Positions 42,866 to 51,198 of a stretch of DNA of 64,000 bases are shown here, one piece after another. The translations under genes were made by a program, and so were the position numbers. Origin of the DNA: Allobosea lupini (GTDB taxonomy: Bacteria > Pseudomonadota > Alphaproteobacteria > Rhizobiales > Beijerinckiaceae); the NCBI RefSeq assembly GCF_900109525.1, contig NZ_FOAN01000001.1, positions 558,001-622,000 on the forward strand, given 5' to 3'. Below the pieces are notes generated by a model. That model was not told where the DNA came from. It did not search any database and saw only the letters and a program-made list of their open reading frames with translations. Every line of letters starts with the position of its first letter. The first letter of the stretch is position 1.

Positions 42866-43293
42866 CCATCGTTCCGGACAAGATCCTCTTCGAGGCCGAG
42901 ATGACTGCGACCGGCGGCCGCGAAGGCACGGCGAGCAGCCCCGACGGCGCTTTCGCCCTGTCGCTGTCGCTGCCGAAGGCGCTCGGCGGGCCGGGGGGCG
43001 AAGGAACCAATCCGGAGCAGCTCTTCGCAGCCGGCTATGCCGCCTGCTTCCTGGGCGCGGTCAAGCTCGTCGCCCGCACCAGCAAGGTGCCGCTGACGGA
43101 CGATGCCAGCGTCACCGCCCGGGTCGGCATGGGCCCAGTCGCCACCGGATATGCGCTCGCGGTCGAGCTCAAGGTCTCCCTGCCCGGCCTCGAGCGGACT
43201 CTGGCGCAGGAGATCGTCGAAGGCGCGCATCAGCGCTGCCCCTATTCCAACGCGACGCGCGGCAATGTCCCTGTCGTGCTGACGGTCGTCTGA
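42862..43293 (+). CDS. Ohr/OsmC-family hydroperoxide reductase
   Basis: A 143-residue Ohr-type protein that reduces organic hydroperoxides with dihydrolipoamide-linked thiols. Arg20, Cys62 (GYAACFLGAVK) and Cys126 (HQRCPYSNATRGN) match the catalytic Arg-Cys-Cys set, and NPEQLFAAGYAAC is the family signature. ATG 42862 overlaps the preceding stop by four bases (ATGA). In an aromatic catabolic operon it may protect against peroxides formed by oxygenases; that is inference. Confidence 0.93.
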   Translation: MTIVPDKILFEAEMTATGGREGTASSPDGAFALSLSLPKALGGPGGEGTNPEQLFAAGYAACFLGAVKLVARTSKVPLTDDASVTARVGMGPVATGYALAVELKVSLPGLERTLAQEIVEGAHQRCPYSNATRGNVPVVLTVV

Positions 43294-43294
43294 G

Positions 43295-44479
43295 ATGAGC
43301 GACGCGGCGAGGCTGCGCCGCCCCTATGACGGCGTGGTCGTCGCGGCGCCGGTGACCGTCCCCTATGAGCGCTACTCGATCGAGAGCGCGCAATGGTGGA
43401 TCGGCCGGGCGCTGAAGGCACTGGTCGAGACCTCGGGTCTGGACAAGCGCGCGATCGACGGGCTGGTGATCTCGAGCTTCACGCTGCAGCCCGACTCCGC
43501 GGTCGCGCTGACCCAGCATTTCGGGCTGAGCACGCGCTGGCTCGACACGATCCCGCTCGGCGGCGTCAGCGGCATCGCCGGCCTGCGCAAGGCGGCCCGC
43601 GCCGTCCAGGCCGGCGATGCCGATGTCGTCGCCTGCATCGCCGGCGACACCAACCAGGTCGACACCTTCCGCCGGACGCTGGAGAATTTCTCGCGCTTCG
43701 CCCAGGATGCCGCCTATCCCTATGGCGCAGGCGGCGCCAATGCCAGCTTCGCCCTGATCGCCCGGCACTACATGACGCGCTTCGGTGCGACGCGCGAGGA
43801 TTTCGGCCGGATCGCCGTCTCGCAACGAGCGAATGCGCTGCGCAATCCGCATGCGCTGATGAAGGCTCCGCTGACGCTGGAGCAGTACATGGCGGCGCGG
43901 CCGATCTCCGACCCGATCCATCTGTTCGACTGCGTGATGCCCTGCGCCGGCGCCGAAGCCTTCCTGGTCATGCGCGAGGACATCGCCACCTCGCTGACCC
44001 TGCCGGCAGCGCGGATCGCCGGCACGATCGAGCGCCACAACGCCTTCGCCGACGACGTCGTCCAGACCCGCGGCGGCTGGGCGATGGATGTCGGCGATCT
44101 CTACGGCATGGCCGGCACGGAGCCGGACGATATCGACGTCGTGCTCACCTATGACGATTATCCCTTCGTGGTGATGATGCAGTTCGAGGATCTCGGCTTC
44201 TGCGCCAAGGGCGATGGACCGCGCTTCGTGCGCGAGCACGATTTCACCATCGACGGCGACTTCCCGCACAACACCTCGGGCGGCCAGCTCTCGGTCGGAC
44301 AGGCCGGCGCCGGTGGCGGCTATCTCGGCTTGACCGAGGCGCTGCGGCAGGTTCTCGGTACGGCCGGACCGACCCAGGTCGAGGGCGCGCGCACGGCGCT
44401 GGCCTCCGGCTTCGGCATGATCAACTATGACCGCGGACTGTCGTCCGGCGCCGCGATCCTGATGGGACCATCGGCATGA
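43295..44479 (+). CDS. Thiolase-fold protein (SCP-x/Ltp2-like) without the thiolase cysteine
   Basis: A 394-residue thiolase-superfamily protein. Where thiolases have A-C-A-S-G, this reads PLGGVSGIAGLRKAARAV, so the acylated Cys is absent. The C-terminal part has TYDDYPFVVMMQFEDLGFC and HNTSGGQLSVGQAGAGGGYL. This pattern is that of Ltp2/SCP-x-like proteins, some of which pair with a DUF35 partner to act as aldolases on 3-hydroxyacyl-CoA. It lies one base after the Ohr gene and overlaps the DUF35-containing gene (ATGA), which fits such a complex. A retro-aldol releasing acetyl-CoA is the suggested role. Confidence 0.82.
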   Translation: MSDAARLRRPYDGVVVAAPVTVPYERYSIESAQWWIGRALKALVETSGLDKRAIDGLVISSFTLQPDSAVALTQHFGLSTRWLDTIPLGGVSGIAGLRKAARAVQAGDADVVACIAGDTNQVDTFRRTLENFSRFAQDAAYPYGAGGANASFALIARHYMTRFGATREDFGRIAVSQRANALRNPHALMKAPLTLEQYMAARPISDPIHLFDCVMPCAGAEAFLVMREDIATSLTLPAARIAGTIERHNAFADDVVQTRGGWAMDVGDLYGMAGTEPDDIDVVLTYDDYPFVVMMQFEDLGFCAKGDGPRFVREHDFTIDGDFPHNTSGGQLSVGQAGAGGGYLGLTEALRQVLGTAGPTQVEGARTALASGFGMINYDRGLSSGAAILMGPSA

Positions 44480-45714
44480 CCGAGCCGCTCTCGCCCCCGC
44501 GCAAGCGCAGTCCGCTCAACCGGACGCGGCTTCCCTCGTCGCCACCGGCCGCGCGCAGCCGGACATCGCACGGGCTGACGCGCGCCGCGGCGGAAGGCCG
44601 CTTCGCCCTGCAGAAATGCGCCCATTGCGGCACGTTCTGCTACCCGGCCCGCGATATCTGCCCGCAATGCCTGGCGACGGATTTACCCTTCGTCGACGCC
44701 CCGAACGGCGGCAAGCTCGTCTCGGAGACGACGGTGCGCGTGCCGGCGGATGTCTATTTCCGCGAGCGCGCGCCCTGGCGCATCGGCCTGGTCGAGCTGG
44801 ACTGCGGCCCGATCCTGGTCTGCCATCTCCACGGCGATTGCGTCGAAGGCGAGCGGGTGCGTCTCTCCCTCCAACTGGACAAGGGCGGACAGGCCGTCGC
44901 CTTCGCCAAGCCGCAAGAGGAGACCCCGGCGATGCAGGACGACCGGCAATGGCGGGAACTCACCGCCGATCCGAAATTTCGCCGCATCCTGGTGACGAAC
45001 GGGCGTTCCGCCGTCGGGCTCGCGGCCGTCGATGCCCTGGTGAAGGCCGGGGCGCGCATCGTCCATGTCGGCGTGCCGGATAACTGGAAGCCCTTTCCCG
45101 AGGAAGAGCGGCTGCGCGCCCTGCCCGGCGTCAAGCTCGTGCCGCTCGATCTCGGCGACGAGCGCTCGGTCCGCGACCTCGCCGCCGACATCGGCGGCAA
45201 GACCGACATCCTCGTCAACACTGCCGAGTTCGTGCGGCCGGGCGGGTTGACCGACCGCCAGGGCACCAGCTTTTTCCAGATGGAGCTGGCCGAGACCTAT
45301 ATGGGTCTCGTGCATCTCGCGCAGAGCTTCGGCCCGTCCATGCGCATGCGCGGTGCCGACGGCATCGACAGCGCCGCCGCCTGGGTCAACGTGCTCTCCG
45401 TCTATGCGCTGGCGAACTGGACACCCTTCGGCGCCCATGCCGCTGCGCAGGCCGGATGCCTTTCGCTGTCGCACTGCCTGCGCGCCGAACTGCGCAGCGG
45501 CGGGGTCAAGGTGATGAACGTCTTCACCGGGCCGATCGACGGCGACTGGTTCCAGACCCTGCCGCCGCCGAAAGTCCCGCCCCGCGCCGTCGCAGAGGCG
45601 ATCGTCGCCGGGCTGCGCAACGGGCTGGAAGAGGTGTTCGTCGGCGACGTGGCGCAGGACGTCCGCCGCCGCCTCGAGGCCAATCCGAAGGCGCTCGAAC
45701 GCGAACTGGGCTGA
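44476..45714 (+). CDS. Fusion of DUF35 zinc-ribbon/OB-fold domain and degenerate short-chain dehydrogenase
   Basis: A 412-residue fusion. After a Pro/Arg-rich leader, residues 40-150 hold a rubredoxin-like zinc ribbon (CAHCGTFC then CPQC) and an OB fold, as in ChsH2/DUF35 proteins that support thiolase-fold enzymes. Residues 165-410 resemble an SDR: RILVTNGRSAVGLAAVDAL in place of TGxxxGIG, DILVNTAEFV for NNAG, and AWVNVLSVYA. The catalytic YxxxK is missing (FGAHA), so redox activity is doubtful. ATG 44476 overlaps the thiolase-fold gene by four bases, suggesting a physical complex. Confidence 0.82.
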   Translation: MTEPLSPPRKRSPLNRTRLPSSPPAARSRTSHGLTRAAAEGRFALQKCAHCGTFCYPARDICPQCLATDLPFVDAPNGGKLVSETTVRVPADVYFRERAPWRIGLVELDCGPILVCHLHGDCVEGERVRLSLQLDKGGQAVAFAKPQEETPAMQDDRQWRELTADPKFRRILVTNGRSAVGLAAVDALVKAGARIVHVGVPDNWKPFPEEERLRALPGVKLVPLDLGDERSVRDLAADIGGKTDILVNTAEFVRPGGLTDRQGTSFFQMELAETYMGLVHLAQSFGPSMRMRGADGIDSAAAWVNVLSVYALANWTPFGAHAAAQAGCLSLSHCLRAELRSGGVKVMNVFTGPIDGDWFQTLPPPKVPPRAVAEAIVAGLRNGLEEVFVGDVAQDVRRRLEANPKALERELG

Positions 45715-45745
45715 TCGCCCTTCCCCTCACGACAGGAGCCTCGCC

Positions 45746-46531
45746 ATGGCCGATTTCGACCTCACGACCTTCGCCTCCGCGCTGGCCGACGGCTCGGTGA
45801 AAGTGATCGACCTCACCTTCACGCTCAGCCCGGATTTCCCGGTGATCGTGCTGCCGCCCGAGTTCGGCCAGGCCTCGCCGCTCCGGATCGAGCAGATCTC
45901 GCGCTACGACGCCGCCGGCCCGGCCTGGTACTGGAACAACATCACGCTGAGCGAGCACACCGGCACGCATTTCGACGCGCCGATCCACTGGTTCACCGGC
46001 AAGGACCTGCCCAACAACGCAGTCGACACCCTCCCCGTGCGCGACCTGATCGCGCCGGCCTGCGTCATCGACTGCTCGGCGCAGGCCGCGGCCGATCCGG
46101 ACTTCCTCCTCGGCATCGCCGATGTCGAGGCCTGGGAGGAGCGCCACGGCCGCATTCCCGAGCGCAACTGGGTGCTGCTGCGCACCGACTGGTCGAAGCG
46201 CCAGGGGCGTGACTATGCCAATCTCGGCGAGGGCGGGCCGCATACGCCGGGACCGGACTCGGCGGTCATGCGCTGGCTGGTCGAGGAGCGCGGCATCATC
46301 GGCTTCGGCACCGAGACGATCGGCACCGATGCCGGCCAGGCCGCCCATCTCGACCCGCCCTATCCCGCGCATCATTTCCTTCATGGCGGCGGACGCTACG
46401 GGCTGCAATGCCTGCGCGATCTCGATCTTTTGCCGCCGACTGGAGCGATCATCATCGCGACGCCGCTCAAGATCGTGAACGGCTCGGGCAGCCCGGTGCG
46501 CGTGCTGGCGCTCGTCGGCGCCAACGCCTGA
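45746..46531 (+). CDS. Cyclase-family metal-dependent hydrolase (isatin hydrolase/kynurenine formamidase type)
   Basis: A 261-residue metal hydrolase with the family motif HTGTHFDAPIHW, which binds two Mn or Zn ions, and LRTDWSK and PAHHFLHGGGRYGLQ later. Family members open cyclic amides or formamides: isatin, N-formylkynurenine, arylformamides. ATG 45746 has AGGAG upstream; the gene is 31 bases after the fusion gene and likely in the same operon. With an aryl-keto-acid oxidoreductase and CoA ligases nearby, isatin hydrolysis to isatinate is the favoured reading, not proven. Confidence 0.88.
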   Translation: MADFDLTTFASALADGSVKVIDLTFTLSPDFPVIVLPPEFGQASPLRIEQISRYDAAGPAWYWNNITLSEHTGTHFDAPIHWFTGKDLPNNAVDTLPVRDLIAPACVIDCSAQAAADPDFLLGIADVEAWEERHGRIPERNWVLLRTDWSKRQGRDYANLGEGGPHTPGPDSAVMRWLVEERGIIGFGTETIGTDAGQAAHLDPPYPAHHFLHGGGRYGLQCLRDLDLLPPTGAIIIATPLKIVNGSGSPVRVLALVGANA

Positions 46532-46551
46532 ACCAGCACCCCAGCCGCGCC

Positions 46552-48180
46552 TCAATGCTTGCGCAGCCCGGCCTTGAGAGTGCGCAGGTCGATGGCCGTG
46601 CCCTCGCTCACCGCTTGCGCCGCGAGTTGCTTGATCTCGCCGCGTGCCAGCTTCTTCGTCGCCGAGAGCGGCAGCTCCGAGACGAAGGCCACATAGCCAG
46701 GCAGCTTGTGATAGGCGATCAGGGCCGCGCTCTCCCGCGCGATCCGCTCGGCGAAAGCGGCCTTGTCCGTCGTATCGTCGGGATCGGTGACGATGAAGGC
46801 GAAGACCTCCTCGCCGCGCAGCTCGTCCGGCACCGGCGTCACGGCGGTGGCGCGCACGCCCTCTTGGCGTTGCAAAACCGACTCGACCTCGAGGACGGCG
46901 ATGTTCTCACCGCTGCGGCGCACGATGCTCTTCTTCCGGTCGAAGAAGTAGAGCAGCCCGTCCTCGCCGGCCTGGACGAAGTCGCCGGTATGGAACCAGC
47001 CGCCCTGCCAGGCCTCCTCGGTCGCTGCGGCGTCGTCGAGGTAGCCGCTGAAGAAGCCGGCGCGCGGATCCACCCCGGCCGCCCGGACGAGAAGCTCACC
47101 CGCCTGCCCGGCCGCGACCTCGCCGCCCTGCTCGTCGACGATCCGATACGCCATGCTCGCGGCCGGCTCGCCGATGCAGCGCGCGCCGAAGCCGGGGGGG
47201 ACCTTCGCCGTCGTGGTCGCGGCGGCGCCACCAGTCTCAGTCATCGCCCAGGCATCGACGATGCGGATGCCGAAGCGGTCCTCGAAGGCGGCGCGGTGGC
47301 GCACGTCGACGCCGGGCGCGAAGGCGAAGCGCACCTTATGCCGGCGCTCGTCCGGACTCGGCGGCAATTGCAGCAGGATCGCCGGAATGACTCCCAGGCA
47401 ATGGATGACGGTCGCGCCGCTATCGGCGACGCTCGCCCACCAGCGGCTGGCATGGAAGCGGTCGAGCGGTACGACGGCCCCGCCCTGCACCATCATACCG
47501 ACCGCGCTGCAGCCCAGCGCGTTCATGTGGAACATCGGCAAGGGCGTGAGATTGACCTCGCCCTCAGGCTGGAGCGCGGCGATGCCGCCCTGGCCGTGAT
47601 ACCATTGCGCGACCTGCAGGAAGTAGCGGTTCGACAAGATGCACCCCTTGGGCTTGCCGGTGCTGCCCGAGGTGAAGAGCAGCGCGCATTCGGCCGCAAG
47701 ATCGCCGGCCTGTGCCGTCACCGCCTTGCGGCAATCGGGGACGGGCGCGCCGAGCTCGATCGGCCGGAACCGGGCGAATTCGGGCGCACGGGCGAGCGGC
47801 GCGATGCGGTCTCCCGTCCCGACGGCAAGATCGACATCGGCAAGGGTGAGCTGGAAGGCGAGTTCGTCCGGGCGCAGATCCGGATTGATCGGCACGATCG
47901 CAACGCCGAGCGCATTGAGCGCGAGCCAGTGCACGAAGAACTCCGGCCGGCTATCGAGCAGCAGCGCGACGCGGGCGCCACGGCCATAGCCGGCGCGGGC
48001 GTAAGCGACCCTCGCCGCTTCGACCTGCATTCCGACCGCGCCGTAGCCGAGACGGAAACCCTCGCGCGCATAAGGCAATTGGGCGCTCGCGGGCGCGACG
48101 AGGAAAGGCGCATCCGGTGATCGGAGAGCGGCGCTCTGGAAGGCCTCATGCGGTGACGAGAAGCGGCCAAGAACGTCCAT
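46552..48180 (-). CDS. AMP-dependent acyl/aryl-CoA ligase 1
   Basis: A 542-residue ANL-superfamily ligase. Visible motifs: A3-like LLFTSGSTGKPKGCIL, A5-like DAWAMTETGG, the hinge WFHTGDFVQAGEDGLLYFFDRKKSIVRRSGENI and the C-terminal Lys in SATKKLARGE. It converts a carboxylic acid to its CoA thioester using ATP. ATG 48180 follows GGAGAAAG. Divergent from the second ligase across a gap containing a perfect copy of the shared palindrome (48254-48273). An aryl-alkanoate substrate is inferred from context. Confidence 0.9.
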   Translation of the reverse strand: MDVLGRFSSPHEAFQSAALRSPDAPFLVAPASAQLPYAREGFRLGYGAVGMQVEAARVAYARAGYGRGARVALLLDSRPEFFVHWLALNALGVAIVPINPDLRPDELAFQLTLADVDLAVGTGDRIAPLARAPEFARFRPIELGAPVPDCRKAVTAQAGDLAAECALLFTSGSTGKPKGCILSNRYFLQVAQWYHGQGGIAALQPEGEVNLTPLPMFHMNALGCSAVGMMVQGGAVVPLDRFHASRWWASVADSGATVIHCLGVIPAILLQLPPSPDERRHKVRFAFAPGVDVRHRAAFEDRFGIRIVDAWAMTETGGAAATTTAKVPPGFGARCIGEPAASMAYRIVDEQGGEVAAGQAGELLVRAAGVDPRAGFFSGYLDDAAATEEAWQGGWFHTGDFVQAGEDGLLYFFDRKKSIVRRSGENIAVLEVESVLQRQEGVRATAVTPVPDELRGEEVFAFIVTDPDDTTDKAAFAERIARESAALIAYHKLPGYVAFVSELPLSATKKLARGEIKQLAAQAVSEGTAIDLRTLKAGLRKH

Positions 48181-48253
48181 GAAGCTTTCTCCGTACTGGA
48201 AGCCCCTCTTCTATAAAGCCATCTTGCCTCACGTGCGATAGTCGCTTGCCAAA

Positions 48254-48273
48254 TTACTTCAAGCATGAACTAA
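48254..48273. promoter_or_regulatory. MarR-type operator candidate between divergent CoA ligases
   Basis: TTACTT-N8-AACTAA, perfect inverted half-sites, in the 157-base gap between the divergent ligase genes. The same half-sites occur ahead of the indolepyruvate-type oxidoreductase operon. Likely bound by the MarR protein encoded at 50574, controlling both ligases. Confidence 0.65.
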
Positions 48274-48337
48274 ATTTATGACGAACCGCCGGCTCCGGCA
48301 GCCGCCAAATCGCCTTCGCGAAAGATGGGAGAACCGC

Positions 48338-49954
48338 ATGGGCAGTCTCGATCGCAGCCGCCTGGAACCGATCGATGCGGTGAAGCGGTTTCCCCCGGCG
48401 GAACGCGTGCTGCCGATCCTTCTGCAGCGCCAGGCCGAGCGCTATGGCGATCGCCGCCTCCTCGTCTTCGGCGACACGATCTGGACCTTCGCCGACACCG
48501 CAAGGATCGCCGCAGCCTCGGCGCGAACTCTGGCCGATGCCGGCCTGCGCCATGGCGACCGCGTCGCGATCCTGTGCTCGAACCGGCCGGAATTCCTGCA
48601 AATCTATCTCGGCTGCGCCTGGCTCGGCATCATCACCGTGCCGATCAACTTGGCACTGCGCGGCGGCCAGCTCGAACATGTGCTGCGCAATGCGGGTCCC
48701 TCCCTTCTCGTCGTCGAGGACGCTTCCATCCCGGCGCTCGGCACGATCGACGCAAAGCTGCTGCCCGAAAAGGTCTGGATCGTCGGCAGCGAAGCGCCGT
48801 CGGACGCGCCCGCCCACTGGGCGCGGCTACCGGCACTAGGCGAAGGCATCGCGCCCGGAGCGGTGAAGCCCGGCGACACCGTCGCGATCCTCTACACCTC
48901 CGGCACGACCGGACCTGCCAAGGGCGTCTGCTGCCCGCAGGCGCAGATGTTCTGGTGGGGCGTCTATTCGGCCCGCGCGCTCGACATCCGCGAAGGCGAG
49001 ACCCTGCTGACGACGCTGCCGCTGTTCCATACCAACGCGCTCAACGCCTTCTACCAGGCGATCATCAACGGCTGCACCTATGTGCTCGAGCCGAAGTTCT
49101 CGGCCTCGCGCTTCTGGGATTCGATCCGGCACCACGAGGCGAATGTCGGCTATCTGCTGGGCGCCATGGCGGCGATCCTGCTGGCACAGCCGGAGCGGCC
49201 GCAGGACAGCGAGCACAAGCTGCGCGTCGCGCTCGGCGGCGGCGTGCCGGCCCGCTTCCACGATGTCTTCCTGAAGCGGTTCAACGTGCCGCTGCTCGAC
49301 GGCTACGGCTCCACCGAGACGAATTTCGCCTTCGCCAGCCCGATCCCCTCCGACCATCCCGGCAGCCTTGGCTATCTGGCCGATGGCATCGAAGCGCGCA
49401 TCGTCGACGAGAACGACGCGCCCGTCGCCGACGGTGTCTCGGGCGAATTGCTGCTGCGCCCGACCGAGGCTTATTCCTTCGCCACGGGCTACTACAACAT
49501 GGCCGAGAAGACGGTCGAAGCCTGGCGCAATCTCTGGTTTCACTCAGGTGATCGCGTCGTGCGCGAGCCCGGCGGCCATTACCGCTTCATCGACCGCATC
49601 AAGGACACGATCCGGCGGCGTGGCGAAAACGTCTCCTCCTGGGAGGTCGAGCAGATCCTGCTCGCACATCCCGCGATCGGCGCCTGCGCCGTCTATCCCC
49701 TGCCCTCCGAACTCGGCGAGGACGAGGTCGCGGCAGCGATCCAGTTCGAGCCGGGCGCAGCGCTGACGCCGGAAGAGGTCCTGCGCCATTGCGAGGACAG
49801 GCTCGCTTACTTCGCGTTGCCGCGCTTCCTGACCTTCGTCGAGGCGATGCCGCTGACCGAGAACGGCAAGATCAGCAAGCCGACGCTGCGCCAGAGCGGC
49901 CTGCATCCAAACACCTGGGACCGCGAGAAGTCAGGCTATCAGGTGAAGCGCTGA
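48338..49954 (+). CDS. AMP-dependent acyl/aryl-CoA ligase 2
   Basis: A 538-residue ANL-superfamily ligase, in shape like crotonobetaine/carnitine-CoA ligase. Motifs: ILYTSGTTGPAKGVCCPQ, GYGSTETNFAFA, WFHSGDRVVREPGGHYRFIDRIKDTIRRRGENVSSWE and the C-terminal NGKISKP with the catalytic Lys. ATG 48338 has GGGAG with about seven bases spacing and is chosen over the in-frame ATG at 48278, which would sit on top of the operator. Product: an acyl-CoA for the thiolase-fold complex or related steps. Confidence 0.9.
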   Translation: MGSLDRSRLEPIDAVKRFPPAERVLPILLQRQAERYGDRRLLVFGDTIWTFADTARIAAASARTLADAGLRHGDRVAILCSNRPEFLQIYLGCAWLGIITVPINLALRGGQLEHVLRNAGPSLLVVEDASIPALGTIDAKLLPEKVWIVGSEAPSDAPAHWARLPALGEGIAPGAVKPGDTVAILYTSGTTGPAKGVCCPQAQMFWWGVYSARALDIREGETLLTTLPLFHTNALNAFYQAIINGCTYVLEPKFSASRFWDSIRHHEANVGYLLGAMAAILLAQPERPQDSEHKLRVALGGGVPARFHDVFLKRFNVPLLDGYGSTETNFAFASPIPSDHPGSLGYLADGIEARIVDENDAPVADGVSGELLLRPTEAYSFATGYYNMAEKTVEAWRNLWFHSGDRVVREPGGHYRFIDRIKDTIRRRGENVSSWEVEQILLAHPAIGACAVYPLPSELGEDEVAAAIQFEPGAALTPEEVLRHCEDRLAYFALPRFLTFVEAMPLTENGKISKPTLRQSGLHPNTWDREKSGYQVKR

Positions 49955-49981
49955 GCGGAGAGTGACGACTGCCCTGCCCCC

Positions 49982-50470
49982 TCAACCCGCCGAGCGCATC
50001 GGCTGCTCAGCAGCGCCGCAGCGTTGGCGGTAGGCTTCGAAGGCAGCGCGCAGATCGTCGGGGACCGGAATGGCCTTGTGATCGACCAGCGACGTGACGA
50101 CCGTGACGAAATTCCCCCGCGCGCATTCGACCCCACCCTTGAAGGCGTGCAGCGTCAACGTCACGGAACTGCGGCCGAGCGCCTCGATCGCGACGGCGAC
50201 CTCCAGCGTCTCGCCCATGCGGGCCGGCATCGCGAAATCGGCCGAGGCGTGGGCATAGCCAAGGCCGGTACGACGCGTGCCGATCAGATCGTAATAGGAG
50301 ATGCCGAGCGCCTGCCCGTACCACTCTTCGAGGATGGTATTGAACAGATGGAAATATTGCGGCGTATAGACGATGCCGGCCGGGTCGCAATGGCCGAAAT
50401 GGATCGCAAGGGTTTGGCGCCAGACAGCTGGCGAGAGATCCTCCAACCGCAGGGGAACGAACCGCGACAT
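49982..50470 (-). CDS. Hotdog-fold acyl-CoA thioesterase (4-hydroxybenzoyl-CoA thioesterase family)
   Basis: A 162-residue 4HBT-type thioesterase with the active-site stretch IHFGHCDPAGIVYTPQYF, the Asp acting as nucleophile or base, and EEWYGQALGISYYDL. It would free an aromatic acid from CoA, for example 2-aminobenzoyl-CoA or hydroxybenzoyl-CoA. ATG 50470 (MSRFVPLRL) follows GAGGG; ATG 50482 is inside or next to the operator and less likely. Divergent from the MarR gene and ending 27 bases from the ligase stop. Confidence 0.9.
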   Translation of the reverse strand: MSRFVPLRLEDLSPAVWRQTLAIHFGHCDPAGIVYTPQYFHLFNTILEEWYGQALGISYYDLIGTRRTGLGYAHASADFAMPARMGETLEVAVAIEALGRSSVTLTLHAFKGGVECARGNFVTVVTSLVDHKAIPVPDDLRAAFEAYRQRCGAAEQPMRSAG

Positions 50471-50482
50471 GAGCCCTCGCAT

Positions 50483-50502
50483 TTAGTTAAGGCACTAATT
50501 AA
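50483..50502. promoter_or_regulatory. MarR-type operator candidate at the regulator's own promoter
   Basis: TTAGTT-N8-AATTAA, a palindrome with one half-site base different (G/T at the fourth position), between the divergent thioesterase and marR genes. It suits autoregulation by the MarR protein. Confidence 0.65.
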
Positions 50503-50573
50503 TTCATAGACAGCACCATCGGAGCTGTCGAGCATCAAACGCGCTTCCGGCAAAAAGATTGGTTCCACTGCGC

Positions 50574-51158
50574 ATGTTTTTGCGCGATATCAGCGAAGAC
50601 GGATATGAGGCCTACCGATCGGCCCAAGCTCAAAAGGATTATGCATTGAGCATCCAAGAGGATCTGGACGATCTCCGCCTCGGCGAGCGGTCCGGCGGCG
50701 ATCAGGATCACCGGGGCGAGGTGCGCCTCTGGCTGCGGCTGCTCGCTTGCTCGACCCTGATCGAAGCCGAATTGCGCCGGCAATTCAGGGAGAACTTCAA
50801 CTTCACCTTGCCACGCTTCGACATCCTGGCGCAGCTCGACCGCGAGCCCGGTGGCCTTGTGCAGGGCGAACTATCCAAGAGGCTGATGGTATCGCAGGCC
50901 AATGTCACGCCGATCATCGAGCGCCTGATCGCCGACGGCTTCGTCACCCGCAGCCCCTCCAATCTGGATCGGCGCATCCAGATCATCTGCCTGACGATCG
51001 AAGGCCGGCAGAAATTCCGCCGCATGGCCAAAAAGCACAACGCCTGGCTGGCGGATGCGATGGCTGGCTTCCCCGAGGAGGAAATCGAGGAGATCGGCAA
51101 GAAGCTTGCGTTGCTCAAGCGCACATTGATCGCCAACAGGAGCGAGCCGCAGCGTTAG
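50574..51158 (+). CDS. MarR-family transcriptional regulator
   Basis: About 194 residues. A winged helix-turn-helix of MarR type: LPRFDILAQLDREPGGLVQGELSKRL, then MVSQANVTPIIERLIADGFV and the wing PSNLDRRIQIICLT, flanked by dimerisation helices. The N-terminus is longer than usual. Start uncertain: ATG 50574 chosen, TTG 50559 and later TTG 50646 possible. It probably represses the flanking catabolic genes through the shared palindrome and is released by an aromatic acid or its CoA ester, as for CouR and IacR/IadR-type MarR proteins. Repression and ligand are inferred. Confidence 0.9.
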   Translation: MFLRDISEDGYEAYRSAQAQKDYALSIQEDLDDLRLGERSGGDQDHRGEVRLWLRLLACSTLIEAELRRQFRENFNFTLPRFDILAQLDREPGGLVQGELSKRLMVSQANVTPIIERLIADGFVTRSPSNLDRRIQIICLTIEGRQKFRRMAKKHNAWLADAMAGFPEEEIEEIGKKLALLKRTLIANRSEPQR

Positions 51159-51198
51159 GACATTCCCCCACGAGATCGCCGCCCGCGCTCTATGGCCA

